Source: Glutamicibacter ardleyensis
GTDB lineage: Bacteria > Actinomycetota > Actinomycetes > Actinomycetales > Micrococcaceae
Reading direction: 5' to 3'
Assembly (NCBI RefSeq): GCF_014644555.1
Contig: NZ_BMKX01000012.1
Location: 1-64,000 of the forward strand
Length of the DNA stretch: 64,000 nucleotides
Shown: in pieces, positions 51,993-59,883 of the stretch
Numbering within the stretch: position 1 is the stretch's first letter
Layout: the number at the start of each line of letters is the position of its first letter
Translations under genes and position numbers: made by a program
Notes under the pieces: model-generated
Seen by the model: the letters and a program-made list of their open reading frames with translations, nothing else
The model's database searches: none
What the model was told of the DNA's origin: nothing

Positions 51993-52466
51993 CTACTGCT
52001 GTGTGTTGGCCCAGATAGATTCGGCGGACTCCGCCGAAGGCTCCTCGAAGGTCCAATCGCCACCAGGCTCGGCTGGCATCGAGTATGGCTGGACGATCGC
52101 TAGTGCGGCACCGACCTTGTGCTCAGCGACCACATGAATAGCGTCGCGGTCATCGGCTTCGAGCAAGACATCCGAGGCGATAGCGATCGCTTCGAAGTGA
52201 GTTCCTTGCTCGTTCAGTACCTGTACTAGATCCGCAGCCATCGCCTCGGTATCAATGTCAGCATCCGGATCTTCAGGATTGTCCGTGGGCGGAACGGCGA
52301 TCAAACGCAGTTCAGGCTCGCCATCGGCTTCCTTAGGTTCCAAAGCGATGGCGAAAGGCAGGAAGACACCCTGTTCCTCAAGCTGTTCGCGGGCCACACC
52401 TAGTGCGGTGCCCAAAACTTTGTTCAATGCGTCCTTAACGGACTCGTCGAGATCTTCGAGATTCAC
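51993..52466 (-). CDS. Conserved hypothetical protein
   Basis: A 157-residue acidic protein with a GTG start preceded by AAGGGG. The N-terminus (EDLDESVKDALNKVLGTALG) is helical. The middle alternates strands and helices, as in ALEPKEADGEPELRLIAVPP and HFEAIAIASDVLLEADDRD. There is no signal or membrane segment. It lies 12 bases after manB and nine before nsrR on the same strand. I do not recognise a family with an assigned function. Confidence 0.75.
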   Translation of the reverse strand: MNLEDLDESVKDALNKVLGTALGVAREQLEEQGVFLPFAIALEPKEADGEPELRLIAVPPTDNPEDPDADIDTEAMAADLVQVLNEQGTHFEAIAIASDVLLEADDRDAIHVVAEHKVGAALAIVQPYSMPAEPGGDWTFEEPSAESAESIWANTQQ

Positions 52467-52478
52467 GGTGCTAACCCC

Positions 52479-53903
52479 TTAGTTGGTGATGTGTGCTTCA
52501 CGCACGATTGCTAAAACCGTATCGCGAATTGGTTCGATAATCTGTGCCGTGGCACCTTCGCCGTTAAAGCGCAGGAAAGGTTCGGTATTCGACGGACGCA
52601 AGTTGATCCACCAGCTACCATCCTTGGCAGTAAACGTGGTGCCATCCAGCGTCGTGACATCCACCGGCTGACCAGCAAAATGCTCGACAACGCGGGCAAC
52701 AGCCCCAGCCTTATCTTCAACCTCGGAGTTAATCTCACCGGTAGCAACATACGGCTCAAATTCTCGGCCCAGTTCCGACAACGGAAGATCCTGACCACCC
52801 AGCGCGGCCAGCACATGCATCGCGGCAAGAATGCCGGTATCCGCATTGTAAAAATCACGGAAGTAATAGTGTGCCGAATGCTCACCACCGAACACCGCAC
52901 CCTGTGCAGCCATTTCAGCCTTGATAAATGAGTGACCCACACGGGTCATCACCGCCACGCCACCAGACTTCTCAACAAATTCAGGCACGGCCTTGGACGT
53001 GATCAAGTTGTGAATGATCACCGGATGTTCCTCGCCCTCGGCCTGTACCCGAGCGATTTCACGCACCGCAACCAATGCGGTAATCGCACTTGGTGACAAC
53101 GGCAAACCACGCTCATCGATCACGAAGCAACGATCCGCGTCCCCATCAAATGCCAGACCCAGATCCGCCCCATGAGCCAGCACCGCGGCCTGCAAATCTT
53201 TGAGATTTTCCGGTTCCAGCGGATTCGCCGGGTGATTCGGGAAAGTACCATCAAGTTCAAAATACAACGGCACAATATCCAGCGGTAATCCGGGTAGAAC
53301 AGTATCGCCAAGCACCGCAGGAGTGGTCAAACCACCCATACCGTTGCCCGCATCCACTACAAGCTTCAGCGGACGAATCGTCGATAAGTCAACTAATTCA
53401 CGCAGGTACGCTGCATAATCTGCCAAGACGTCGCGCTCGCTGATGCGCCCCTGCTCACCGTCGCCCGACACCGGCAATCCCTCATCGAGGTACTGCTGAG
53501 CCAGATCGCGAATATCAAATAGTCCGGTGTCCGAAGAGACCGGACGGGCGCCGGCCTTAGACATCTTAATGCCGTTGTACTGGGCCGGGTTGTGGCTGGC
53601 GGTAAACACCACCCCGGCAGCATTGTGCTTGCCAGAAGCAAAATAAAGTTCGTCTGTGGAAATTAGTCCTAGCATCACCACGTTCGCGCCACGGTAGGTG
53701 GCGCCGCGGGCGAACGCCTGCGCGAAGGTCGTGCTGGTCGGGCGCATATCGCCACCAACTAGGACGTCCTTCCCAGCCAGGGACAACACGTCGACAAAAG
53801 CGGCGCCAATGGCCTCGACTGCTTCGGCGTTGATGCTTTCGCCAACTACGCCACGCACGTCATAGGCCTTGAAACTTTGGTTCAGGTCAATTTCTTCACT
53901 CAC
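52479..53903 (-). CDS. manB: Phosphomannomutase/phosphoglucomutase
   Basis: A 474-residue alpha-D-phosphohexomutase. The phosphoserine loop is VFTASHNPAQYNGIK, the Mg site DGDADRCF, the sugar loop GGEHSAHYYF, and the phosphate-binding RPSNTEPFLRF near the C-terminus. It interconverts hexose 1- and 6-phosphates, supplying GDP-mannose or glucose precursors for glycans. It is divergent from recQ with a 139-bp gap. It is followed closely by the hypothetical gene and nsrR, possibly as one transcript. Confidence 0.94.
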   Translation of the reverse strand: MSEEIDLNQSFKAYDVRGVVGESINAEAVEAIGAAFVDVLSLAGKDVLVGGDMRPTSTTFAQAFARGATYRGANVVMLGLISTDELYFASGKHNAAGVVFTASHNPAQYNGIKMSKAGARPVSSDTGLFDIRDLAQQYLDEGLPVSGDGEQGRISERDVLADYAAYLRELVDLSTIRPLKLVVDAGNGMGGLTTPAVLGDTVLPGLPLDIVPLYFELDGTFPNHPANPLEPENLKDLQAAVLAHGADLGLAFDGDADRCFVIDERGLPLSPSAITALVAVREIARVQAEGEEHPVIIHNLITSKAVPEFVEKSGGVAVMTRVGHSFIKAEMAAQGAVFGGEHSAHYYFRDFYNADTGILAAMHVLAALGGQDLPLSELGREFEPYVATGEINSEVEDKAGAVARVVEHFAGQPVDVTTLDGTTFTAKDGSWWINLRPSNTEPFLRFNGEGATAQIIEPIRDTVLAIVREAHITN

Positions 53904-54042
53904 AGCATTCAGACTACCGGTTTGCTGCTACGAGATGGTGGCGAATGGCCAGTTAGTACATGGGAAATGGCTTACACTTACCCGCGGTTGTCCCCAATGC
54001 GTGCCGTGAGGCAAGCCAAACGTCGGCCGATACTGAAATACT

Positions 54043-56169
54043 ATGACCATGGAAGCCAACGAGCACAACGATCTGAAGAATCTCGCGCTGCAGAAGTTGC
54101 GTGCCCTGGTTCAGCACCCAGAGGCGCAGTTTCACGACGGCCAGTTTGAAGCGATTAGCGCGCTGGTCCAAGAACGCCGTCGGGCGCTGGTGGTGCAACG
54201 TACCGGCTGGGGCAAATCCGCGGTCTATTTCATTTCGTCGTTGTTGCTCCGTCAGCAAGGCTATGGACCGACCCTCATCGTGTCTCCGTTGCTAGCTCTG
54301 ATGCGTGACCAGGTGGCCGCGGCCGAACGTGCCGGAGTACGGGCAGCTGCCATCAACTCGGCCAACGTGCTTGAATGGCGCGAAATTCTTTCAAAGCTGG
54401 AACGCGATGAAATTGACGTATTGCTGGTATCCCCAGAAAGACTGAACAATCCCTCTTTCCGTGAGCACCAACTTCCAATGCTGATGAAGCGTCTGGGACT
54501 TCTGGTGATCGATGAAGCGCATTGCATCTCCGATTGGGGTCACGACTTCCGCCCCGATTACCGACGCATCCGCGATTTGATAAATCGTCTGCCACAGGGA
54601 CTTCCGGTGCTCGCTACCACCGCAACTGCGAACACACGCGTAGTGCAAGACGTCGCAGAGCAGCTCTCCGGCGGAACTCAGGAAGTCTTCACCTTACGTG
54701 GCACACTGGCCCGTGACTCGTTGCGGTTAGGCGTACTGCGTCTGCCCTCGCCACGTATGCAATTGGCTTGGTTGCTCAGCCACATCAATGATTTTCACGG
54801 TTCGGGTATTATTTACACGCTGACCGTCTCGGCTGCGGAAGATATTGCACGGTTGCTACGCGATGCCGGTCATCCGGTCGCCGCCTATACCGGACGTACC
54901 GACCTAGAAGAACGCGAAAAGCTAGAACAAGCGCTGAAAGCCAATGAAGTAAAAGCCTTGATCGCTACTAGTGCGTTGGGAATGGGATTTGATAAGCCAG
55001 ACCTAGGATTTGTTATCCATGTCGGGGCGCCCAGTTCACCGGTGGCCTACTACCAACAGGTGGGCCGTGCAGGTCGTGGAAGTATCGATGCCGACGTCCT
55101 CTTGCTACCAGGACAAGATGATTCCGAAATCTGGGAGTACTTCGCCACCAGTTCCATGCCCGATCAGCAACGCGCGAATCAAGTACTGCAAGCTCTAGGG
55201 CAAACCGACGGAGCAATGAGCGTTCCAGCACTTGAAAGTGCCGTTAACCTGCGCAGGTCGCCGTTAGAACTGCTGCTGAAAGTCCTGGCTGTCGACGGGG
55301 CGCTGGAACGCGTAGCCGGAGGTTGGATGCGCACCGACATGCCTTGGGCCTACGATGCAGAACGCTACAAGCGTGTGGCACAGAGTCGGGTGCACGAACA
55401 GACACTGATGATCGATTATGAGAATACTCGTGGCTGTCGCATGGAATTTCTTACGAAGGCACTGGATGACCCAAAGTCGGCGCCCTGCGGACGTTGCGAC
55501 AATTGTGCCGGAACATGGTTCGATGACCACATTCCAGACGAGTCAAAAGACAACGCCCAAGCAGCTCTGGTTCGGGCTGGTGTCCAAATTGAACCTCGCA
55601 AGCTCTATCCGTCTGGCCTACAACGCCTGGGACATTCTCTAAAAGGGAAAATCCCGGTAGATGAGCAATTATCCACCGGACGTGCGTTGGCGCGACTGAC
55701 AGATTTGGGGTGGGGCAACAGACTGCGTCAACTATTCGCTGACCCGGTGGATAATCCAGTTGACCCGGCGATGCTTGAAGCCTGCACCAGGGTGCTGGCC
55801 GAATGGAATTGGGAACAACGACCAGTAGCAGTCTTGGCGATGCCTTCAACCAAGCGCCCACAGCTGATTACTTCGCTAGCGCAGGGGCTGGCCCAGATTG
55901 GTCAGCTTCGCTATTTGGGCCAGCTTGAGTACCGTGGGGCACCTCCACAGGGTGGTCCTGGCGGCAATTCGGCCTTCCGCATTGCCGCGGTGGCTGATGC
56001 ATTTGAAATCCCTGCACAAATCGATCAAATGCTGGCGACAGCACCGGGACCGGTGATGCTCGTTGATGATTTGGCTGACTCGCGTTGGTCCTTGGCAATG
56101 GCCGGTCGGGCAGTACGGATTGCTGGGGCACCGGGTGTTTTGCCTTTCACTCTGGGCATAGCAGGATAA
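54043..56169 (+). CDS. recQ: RecQ-family helicase with C-terminal PRTase-like domain
   Basis: A 708-residue ATP-dependent DNA helicase. Walker A is RTGWGKSAVYF (Trp instead of the usual Thr/Cys residue), the DEAH box is VIDEAHCISDWGHDFRPDY, motif VI is YYQQVGRAGRG, and the Zn-binding Cys cluster is CRMEF...CGRCDNCAG. After the zinc domain, residues about 560-708 form an added domain ending in VMLVDDLADSRWSLAMAGRA, which has the PRPP-binding signature of phosphoribosyltransferases. The fusion is seen in actinobacterial RecQ proteins; its role is not known. Confidence 0.88.
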   Translation: MTMEANEHNDLKNLALQKLRALVQHPEAQFHDGQFEAISALVQERRRALVVQRTGWGKSAVYFISSLLLRQQGYGPTLIVSPLLALMRDQVAAAERAGVRAAAINSANVLEWREILSKLERDEIDVLLVSPERLNNPSFREHQLPMLMKRLGLLVIDEAHCISDWGHDFRPDYRRIRDLINRLPQGLPVLATTATANTRVVQDVAEQLSGGTQEVFTLRGTLARDSLRLGVLRLPSPRMQLAWLLSHINDFHGSGIIYTLTVSAAEDIARLLRDAGHPVAAYTGRTDLEEREKLEQALKANEVKALIATSALGMGFDKPDLGFVIHVGAPSSPVAYYQQVGRAGRGSIDADVLLLPGQDDSEIWEYFATSSMPDQQRANQVLQALGQTDGAMSVPALESAVNLRRSPLELLLKVLAVDGALERVAGGWMRTDMPWAYDAERYKRVAQSRVHEQTLMIDYENTRGCRMEFLTKALDDPKSAPCGRCDNCAGTWFDDHIPDESKDNAQAALVRAGVQIEPRKLYPSGLQRLGHSLKGKIPVDEQLSTGRALARLTDLGWGNRLRQLFADPVDNPVDPAMLEACTRVLAEWNWEQRPVAVLAMPSTKRPQLITSLAQGLAQIGQLRYLGQLEYRGAPPQGGPGGNSAFRIAAVADAFEIPAQIDQMLATAPGPVMLVDDLADSRWSLAMAGRAVRIAGAPGVLPFTLGIAG

Positions 56170-56199
56170 TCGCACAGTTAAACAAAGTAGTCTGGAGAT

Positions 56200-57126
56200 A
56201 TGGAGATCGTCATCTGGCTCGTTGTTGCTATTGCTGTTGTTGCCCTCGGATACGTGTGGCTTCAGTCTGTCCGGAAGAAAAATACGGCACAGATTTCACA
56301 AGCCATTAACCGCGAGGCGGCGCAGGAAGCAAATGCGAAGTTGGATGACACCTCCCGCAAGGCGATTTACCGCAACCTCGCTAAAGGCGACGTAATGGGT
56401 GCTGTTCAGAACTACCGTGCCGTCACCGGTGACACCGTCAAAAACTGTGTGATTGCCGTGCGTAGCCTTGACGCTTACCCGCAGACTGCTCCGGCCAAAG
56501 AACTACCGGTAGACGAAGCCGAGATTCAGGCGCTTCGTGACAAACTCGAAGCGCAGATCACCGATTCTGACGACGACTCAGGGGTAGCGACTTCTGGTGC
56601 TGTAGCGCCGGACGTCGACCTGGAAAAGTCTGATGACCTCTGGGTGGTGCCCGAAGAGTGGAGTAACCAGTTCGGCTCGGAGCAGGAACAGAATGCCACA
56701 CATTTTAAAATGGCATTTGAAGTTGAGGGAGAATCGCACGAGTTCTCCAGTGAACAGTTGCCTCCGAACGAGTACGATCAACTGTTTTCGATGCTGCGCG
56801 ACGAGAATTTCTCCGGTGCCGCGCAAATCCTTCATGGACACACCGGACTACCCGTCGAAGACCTTGAACGAATGATCTCGACCTCGCCGATGGCGGGACA
56901 AAGTTCGCACGGAAACGTTGCGGATTTCCGTTTTGAAGGTCAGGGCCCAGAAGGTCCTGTGCACTTCGACGCAGCAGATCTTCCCGAACTGGAGCGTGAA
57001 GCACTCTTTGATGCTATCGCCGATACTGATCTAGAACGGATGTCAGAGATTATCGTGCGGCACACGCAACTACCCGAAGATATTGTGCAGAATATGCTGC
57101 GCACCTTCGTGAAACGCAAAGACTAG
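56200..57126 (+). CDS. Membrane-anchored protein with repeated L7/L12-like helical units
   Basis: A 308-residue protein. One N-terminal membrane segment (about 3-22) is followed by a basic stretch and a cytoplasmic or extracytoplasmic body. A unit at 52-90 (YRNLAKGDVMGAVQNYRAVT) resembles the C-terminal helices of ribosomal protein L7/L12. Two larger units (about 169-227 and 243-303) align with each other: a strand, then LPPNEYDQLFSMLRD/LPELEREALFDAIAD, then HTGLPVEDL/HTQLPEDIV. CTGGAG precedes the ATG. No family with known function is recognised. Confidence 0.75.
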   Translation: MEIVIWLVVAIAVVALGYVWLQSVRKKNTAQISQAINREAAQEANAKLDDTSRKAIYRNLAKGDVMGAVQNYRAVTGDTVKNCVIAVRSLDAYPQTAPAKELPVDEAEIQALRDKLEAQITDSDDDSGVATSGAVAPDVDLEKSDDLWVVPEEWSNQFGSEQEQNATHFKMAFEVEGESHEFSSEQLPPNEYDQLFSMLRDENFSGAAQILHGHTGLPVEDLERMISTSPMAGQSSHGNVADFRFEGQGPEGPVHFDAADLPELEREALFDAIADTDLERMSEIIVRHTQLPEDIVQNMLRTFVKRKD

Positions 57127-57217
57127 GTTTCGCATTTGAACGTTGCTTCGGTAGAGACAGTTGGCTATCGTGAGGGACTACCGGCCTTGTGTCTTCGCTC
57201 ACGAAAGGAACCTGACG

Positions 57218-57376
57218 ATGGAACCGAGTAATAAGAACACGGAGCAGACTGTACCGCCCATCGGTGACGATGAACGTCAGAACGAACAACATAATGCAGA
57301 TATAGCGCAGAAGCTGCGCGAAGCGGAAGAACGCATCAAAGAGGTCGCTCATGATGTGGAACGCGGTCTGAAATAA
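57218..57376 (+). CDS. Small charged hypothetical protein
   Basis: A 52-residue, Glu/Lys/Asn-rich protein with a C-terminal amphipathic helix (NADIAQKLREAEERIKEVAH). AAGGA lies eight bases before the ATG, and an imperfect hairpin at 57385-57426 follows the stop. The start, ribosome site and terminator together support a real short gene. No function can be assigned. Confidence 0.6.
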   Translation: MEPSNKNTEQTVPPIGDDERQNEQHNADIAQKLREAEERIKEVAHDVERGLK

Positions 57377-57384
57377 AGTTTGAA

Positions 57385-57426
57385 AACCCCTGAACTGATG
57401 GCAATAAATGCCGAAGTTTGGGGGTT
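57385..57426 (+). terminator. Imperfect hairpin after the small gene
   Basis: AACCCCTGAACT pairs with AGTTTGGGGGTT (two wobbles), with an inner GGCA/TGCC stem. It lies eight bases past the stop codon and has no T-run. Confidence 0.45.
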
Positions 57427-57481
57427 AGTGCGTTAAACCGCATCCCGGAACCATGTTGTATGAACTGCCAAGAGAAAAAGT

Positions 57482-57509
57482 AAAACCCCCTAGTTTCCTA
57501 GGGGGTTTT
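57482..57509 (-). terminator. Terminator of tRNA-Ser(GCU)
   Basis: AAAACCCCCTAG, loop TTTC, CTAGGGGGTTTT is a perfect 12-bp stem just past the 3' end of the minus-strand tRNA. Confidence 0.88.
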
Positions 57510-57511
57510 GG

Positions 57512-57600
57512 CGGACACGGGGAGATTCGAACTCCCGGTCGAGTTTAACCCCGACACTTCATTAGCAGTGAAGCCCATTCGGCCGCTCTGGCACGTATCC
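57512..57600 (-). tRNA. tRNA-Ser(GCU)
   Basis: An 89-nt class II tRNA. Acceptor arms are GGATACG and CGTGTCC (one wobble) with discriminator G. The anticodon loop CTGCTAA gives GCU, reading AGC/AGU. A long variable arm follows, and the T-loop GAGTTCGAATC is standard. CCA is not encoded. Confidence 0.93.
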
Positions 57601-57663
57601 ATCCGCTGTTTCCAGCAGAATCTAGCCTACCTGAACATAGCCGAGTGTTCCAAAACGAGGGTG

Positions 57664-59760
57664 TTAACGTACCTGTCGCCACAGGAATTCGTAGCTAGTA
57701 GCTAGCATTCGCGCAGTGGAATCATTATCTGTGGATCCGGCGTGGCCGCCATTCTCGGGCTCATGGTAACGAACATTGGAGATTCCTAGGTCCATCATCT
57801 TTGCGGCCATCTTGCGTGCTTGTGACGGACCCACACGGTCATCGGTGGTGGTAGTCCAGATCAGCGATGCAGGGTAGTCCTCGATGGGGTGCGGTTGATC
57901 GGTCAAACGGTGTAGCGGGGAAAAGGTGCGCACGAACTCCCAGTCTTCGGGAACATCTGGGTCTCCATACTCAGCAATCCAGGAATGCCCGGCAGCGAGC
58001 TGGGTATAGCGGCGCATATCTAGCAGCGGTACCCCGCAGGAGATGGCACCAAACAGCTGTGGGTAGCCGGTGATCATATTGCCCATCAACAAACCACCAT
58101 TGGAGCGACCGGTGGCCGCGAGACGTTCACGTTTGGTCACACCGCGGGTCACGAGGTCTTCGGCAATGGCAGCAAAGTCCTCATAGGCACGGTGTCGCTT
58201 TTCGCGTAATGCCGCCCGGTGCCACCCGGGCCCGTATTCCCCGCCGCCGCGAATATTCGTCATGACATAAACTGGACGCCGCCCGTTGGCTGAGCGTTTG
58301 CTCAACCAGCCAACTCCCATTGCAGGGGAGTACCCAGGAGTCATGCTGTGTTGGAAGCCTCCGTAGCCGTCCATCAATACCGAATTTTCACCGTCGAGTT
58401 CCAGCTGCGCATCGGCTATCTGAAAATATGGAACACGCGTACCATCCTTTGAACGCGCAAAGTGTTGGGTCACCGCGAAACCACTGGCATCAAATCGTTC
58501 TGGTGAACGCTTCAGCACAGTAGCCGGTTCGCCGACAGAACCGCGAAGCAGCGTGGTCGGGGTGGTGAAACCGGTAATAGTCATCCAGTAGTCGTCGGCC
58601 GTTGCCGTGTCCTCATCGTCCACCGCGCTCACCGATACGCTGAGCATCGGGTCTTCCACAGGCAACGTGGACTGCGCAAAATTATTGCGCAGGTCAAAGA
58701 CTAAAATCTGGGCGGCGACATCATGCAGCACCGAGACGAGTAAATAGTTAGCGGTAAAGTCCAGCCCTTGTAAGGAAGTCTTTGCGTCAGGAACGAACAC
58801 CACTTGTGCAATGCGTCCATCGTCTAAGAAATCAGCAAGGTGGCTCAGCGCTAGGGAGCCTGCCGGGATCAGCTGGCCCTGATGCGTCCAATCGGTCTGT
58901 GGCGCAAAGAGTACCCATTGGCGGTGCAGACTGACCTGAACATCGGTGGGCACGTCAATTTTATGGTGGGTTCCGTCGACAATGATGCCGGTGTGGGAGT
59001 TGTAAAAATCGATGGCGTCAGTGGTGACGATACGTTCAAAACCCGGAGTTGAGTCGTAATAACAAAATGCCGCCACATGCTCCTGATCAACTTCAAAAAC
59101 AACGTCGGCGTCAGCTAAGGATGCGCCGCGGGTTAGCTTTCGTGCTGTGGAAGCGTAGGTGGAACGCGTCGTATTGGTTTCGTCGGTGGCCGAGGTGACA
59201 AGTAAGGTGTCTTCGTCGATCCAGCTAGCCGAGGTCTTAGCTACTGCTAGGTCAAATCCGTCCTCGATGAAGCGTAGATTTTCCAGGTCGAATTCACGAA
59301 TTCTCACCTGGTCTCCACCATCGGGGCTCAACCTGATCAGGGCCTTACGGTGGGGTTCACCGGGTGTGGGGCGCAGGAATGAAGACCCAGCGAAATGCCA
59401 CTGTGCACCCTGTGTAGTGGCGTACTGATCCATATCGAGTAGTAGCTCCCAAACAGGGCTCTCGCTGCAGTAGGAGTCCCAGGTGGTGCGACGCCAGATT
59501 CCTAACCGATGCTCGGCATCACGCCAAAAGTTGTAGTAGAAGTCGCCACGTTTGGTAACCATCGCAATGCGGTCCGTCGAGTCCAAAACCTTACGGATGG
59601 CCACAACACTCTGGGCGTAATCTTCATCGTGAAGTTCAGCCTCCGTTCGCTGAGTTTGAGTGCGTACCCAATCTAAAGCGGCAGCATCATGGATGCCCTC
59701 GAGCCAAGCGTATTGATCTGTCGTTGCCAGAGAATCGGAGGAGAATGAAGTCATAAACAC
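57664..59760 (-). CDS. S9 prolyl-oligopeptidase family peptidase
   Basis: A 698-residue serine peptidase with a beta-propeller N-terminal region (about 1-430) and an alpha/beta-hydrolase catalytic domain. The Ser lies in AATGRSNGGLLMGNM, the Asp in TTTDDRVGPSQARKM, and the His in ENGGHAGSTD, in the order and spacing of S9A enzymes. No signal peptide is visible, so it is probably cytoplasmic and acts on short peptides. Two in-frame ATG codons two residues apart could start it. It runs toward tRNA-Ser(GCU) on the same strand. Confidence 0.9.
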   Translation of the reverse strand: MFMTSFSSDSLATTDQYAWLEGIHDAAALDWVRTQTQRTEAELHDEDYAQSVVAIRKVLDSTDRIAMVTKRGDFYYNFWRDAEHRLGIWRRTTWDSYCSESPVWELLLDMDQYATTQGAQWHFAGSSFLRPTPGEPHRKALIRLSPDGGDQVRIREFDLENLRFIEDGFDLAVAKTSASWIDEDTLLVTSATDETNTTRSTYASTARKLTRGASLADADVVFEVDQEHVAAFCYYDSTPGFERIVTTDAIDFYNSHTGIIVDGTHHKIDVPTDVQVSLHRQWVLFAPQTDWTHQGQLIPAGSLALSHLADFLDDGRIAQVVFVPDAKTSLQGLDFTANYLLVSVLHDVAAQILVFDLRNNFAQSTLPVEDPMLSVSVSAVDDEDTATADDYWMTITGFTTPTTLLRGSVGEPATVLKRSPERFDASGFAVTQHFARSKDGTRVPYFQIADAQLELDGENSVLMDGYGGFQHSMTPGYSPAMGVGWLSKRSANGRRPVYVMTNIRGGGEYGPGWHRAALREKRHRAYEDFAAIAEDLVTRGVTKRERLAATGRSNGGLLMGNMITGYPQLFGAISCGVPLLDMRRYTQLAAGHSWIAEYGDPDVPEDWEFVRTFSPLHRLTDQPHPIEDYPASLIWTTTTDDRVGPSQARKMAAKMMDLGISNVRYHEPENGGHAGSTDNDSTARMLATSYEFLWRQVR

Positions 59761-59883
59761 AGTCTATGCATTGGACCGCGGAAGTGAACCGGTCACGTGG
59801 TAGGCGGCAGGTTCCGATCGGTTGCTGCAGAGATGGCCCCAGAGCAGACCCATGAATTTGCTAGGAGGTAATAATCTTGGAAG

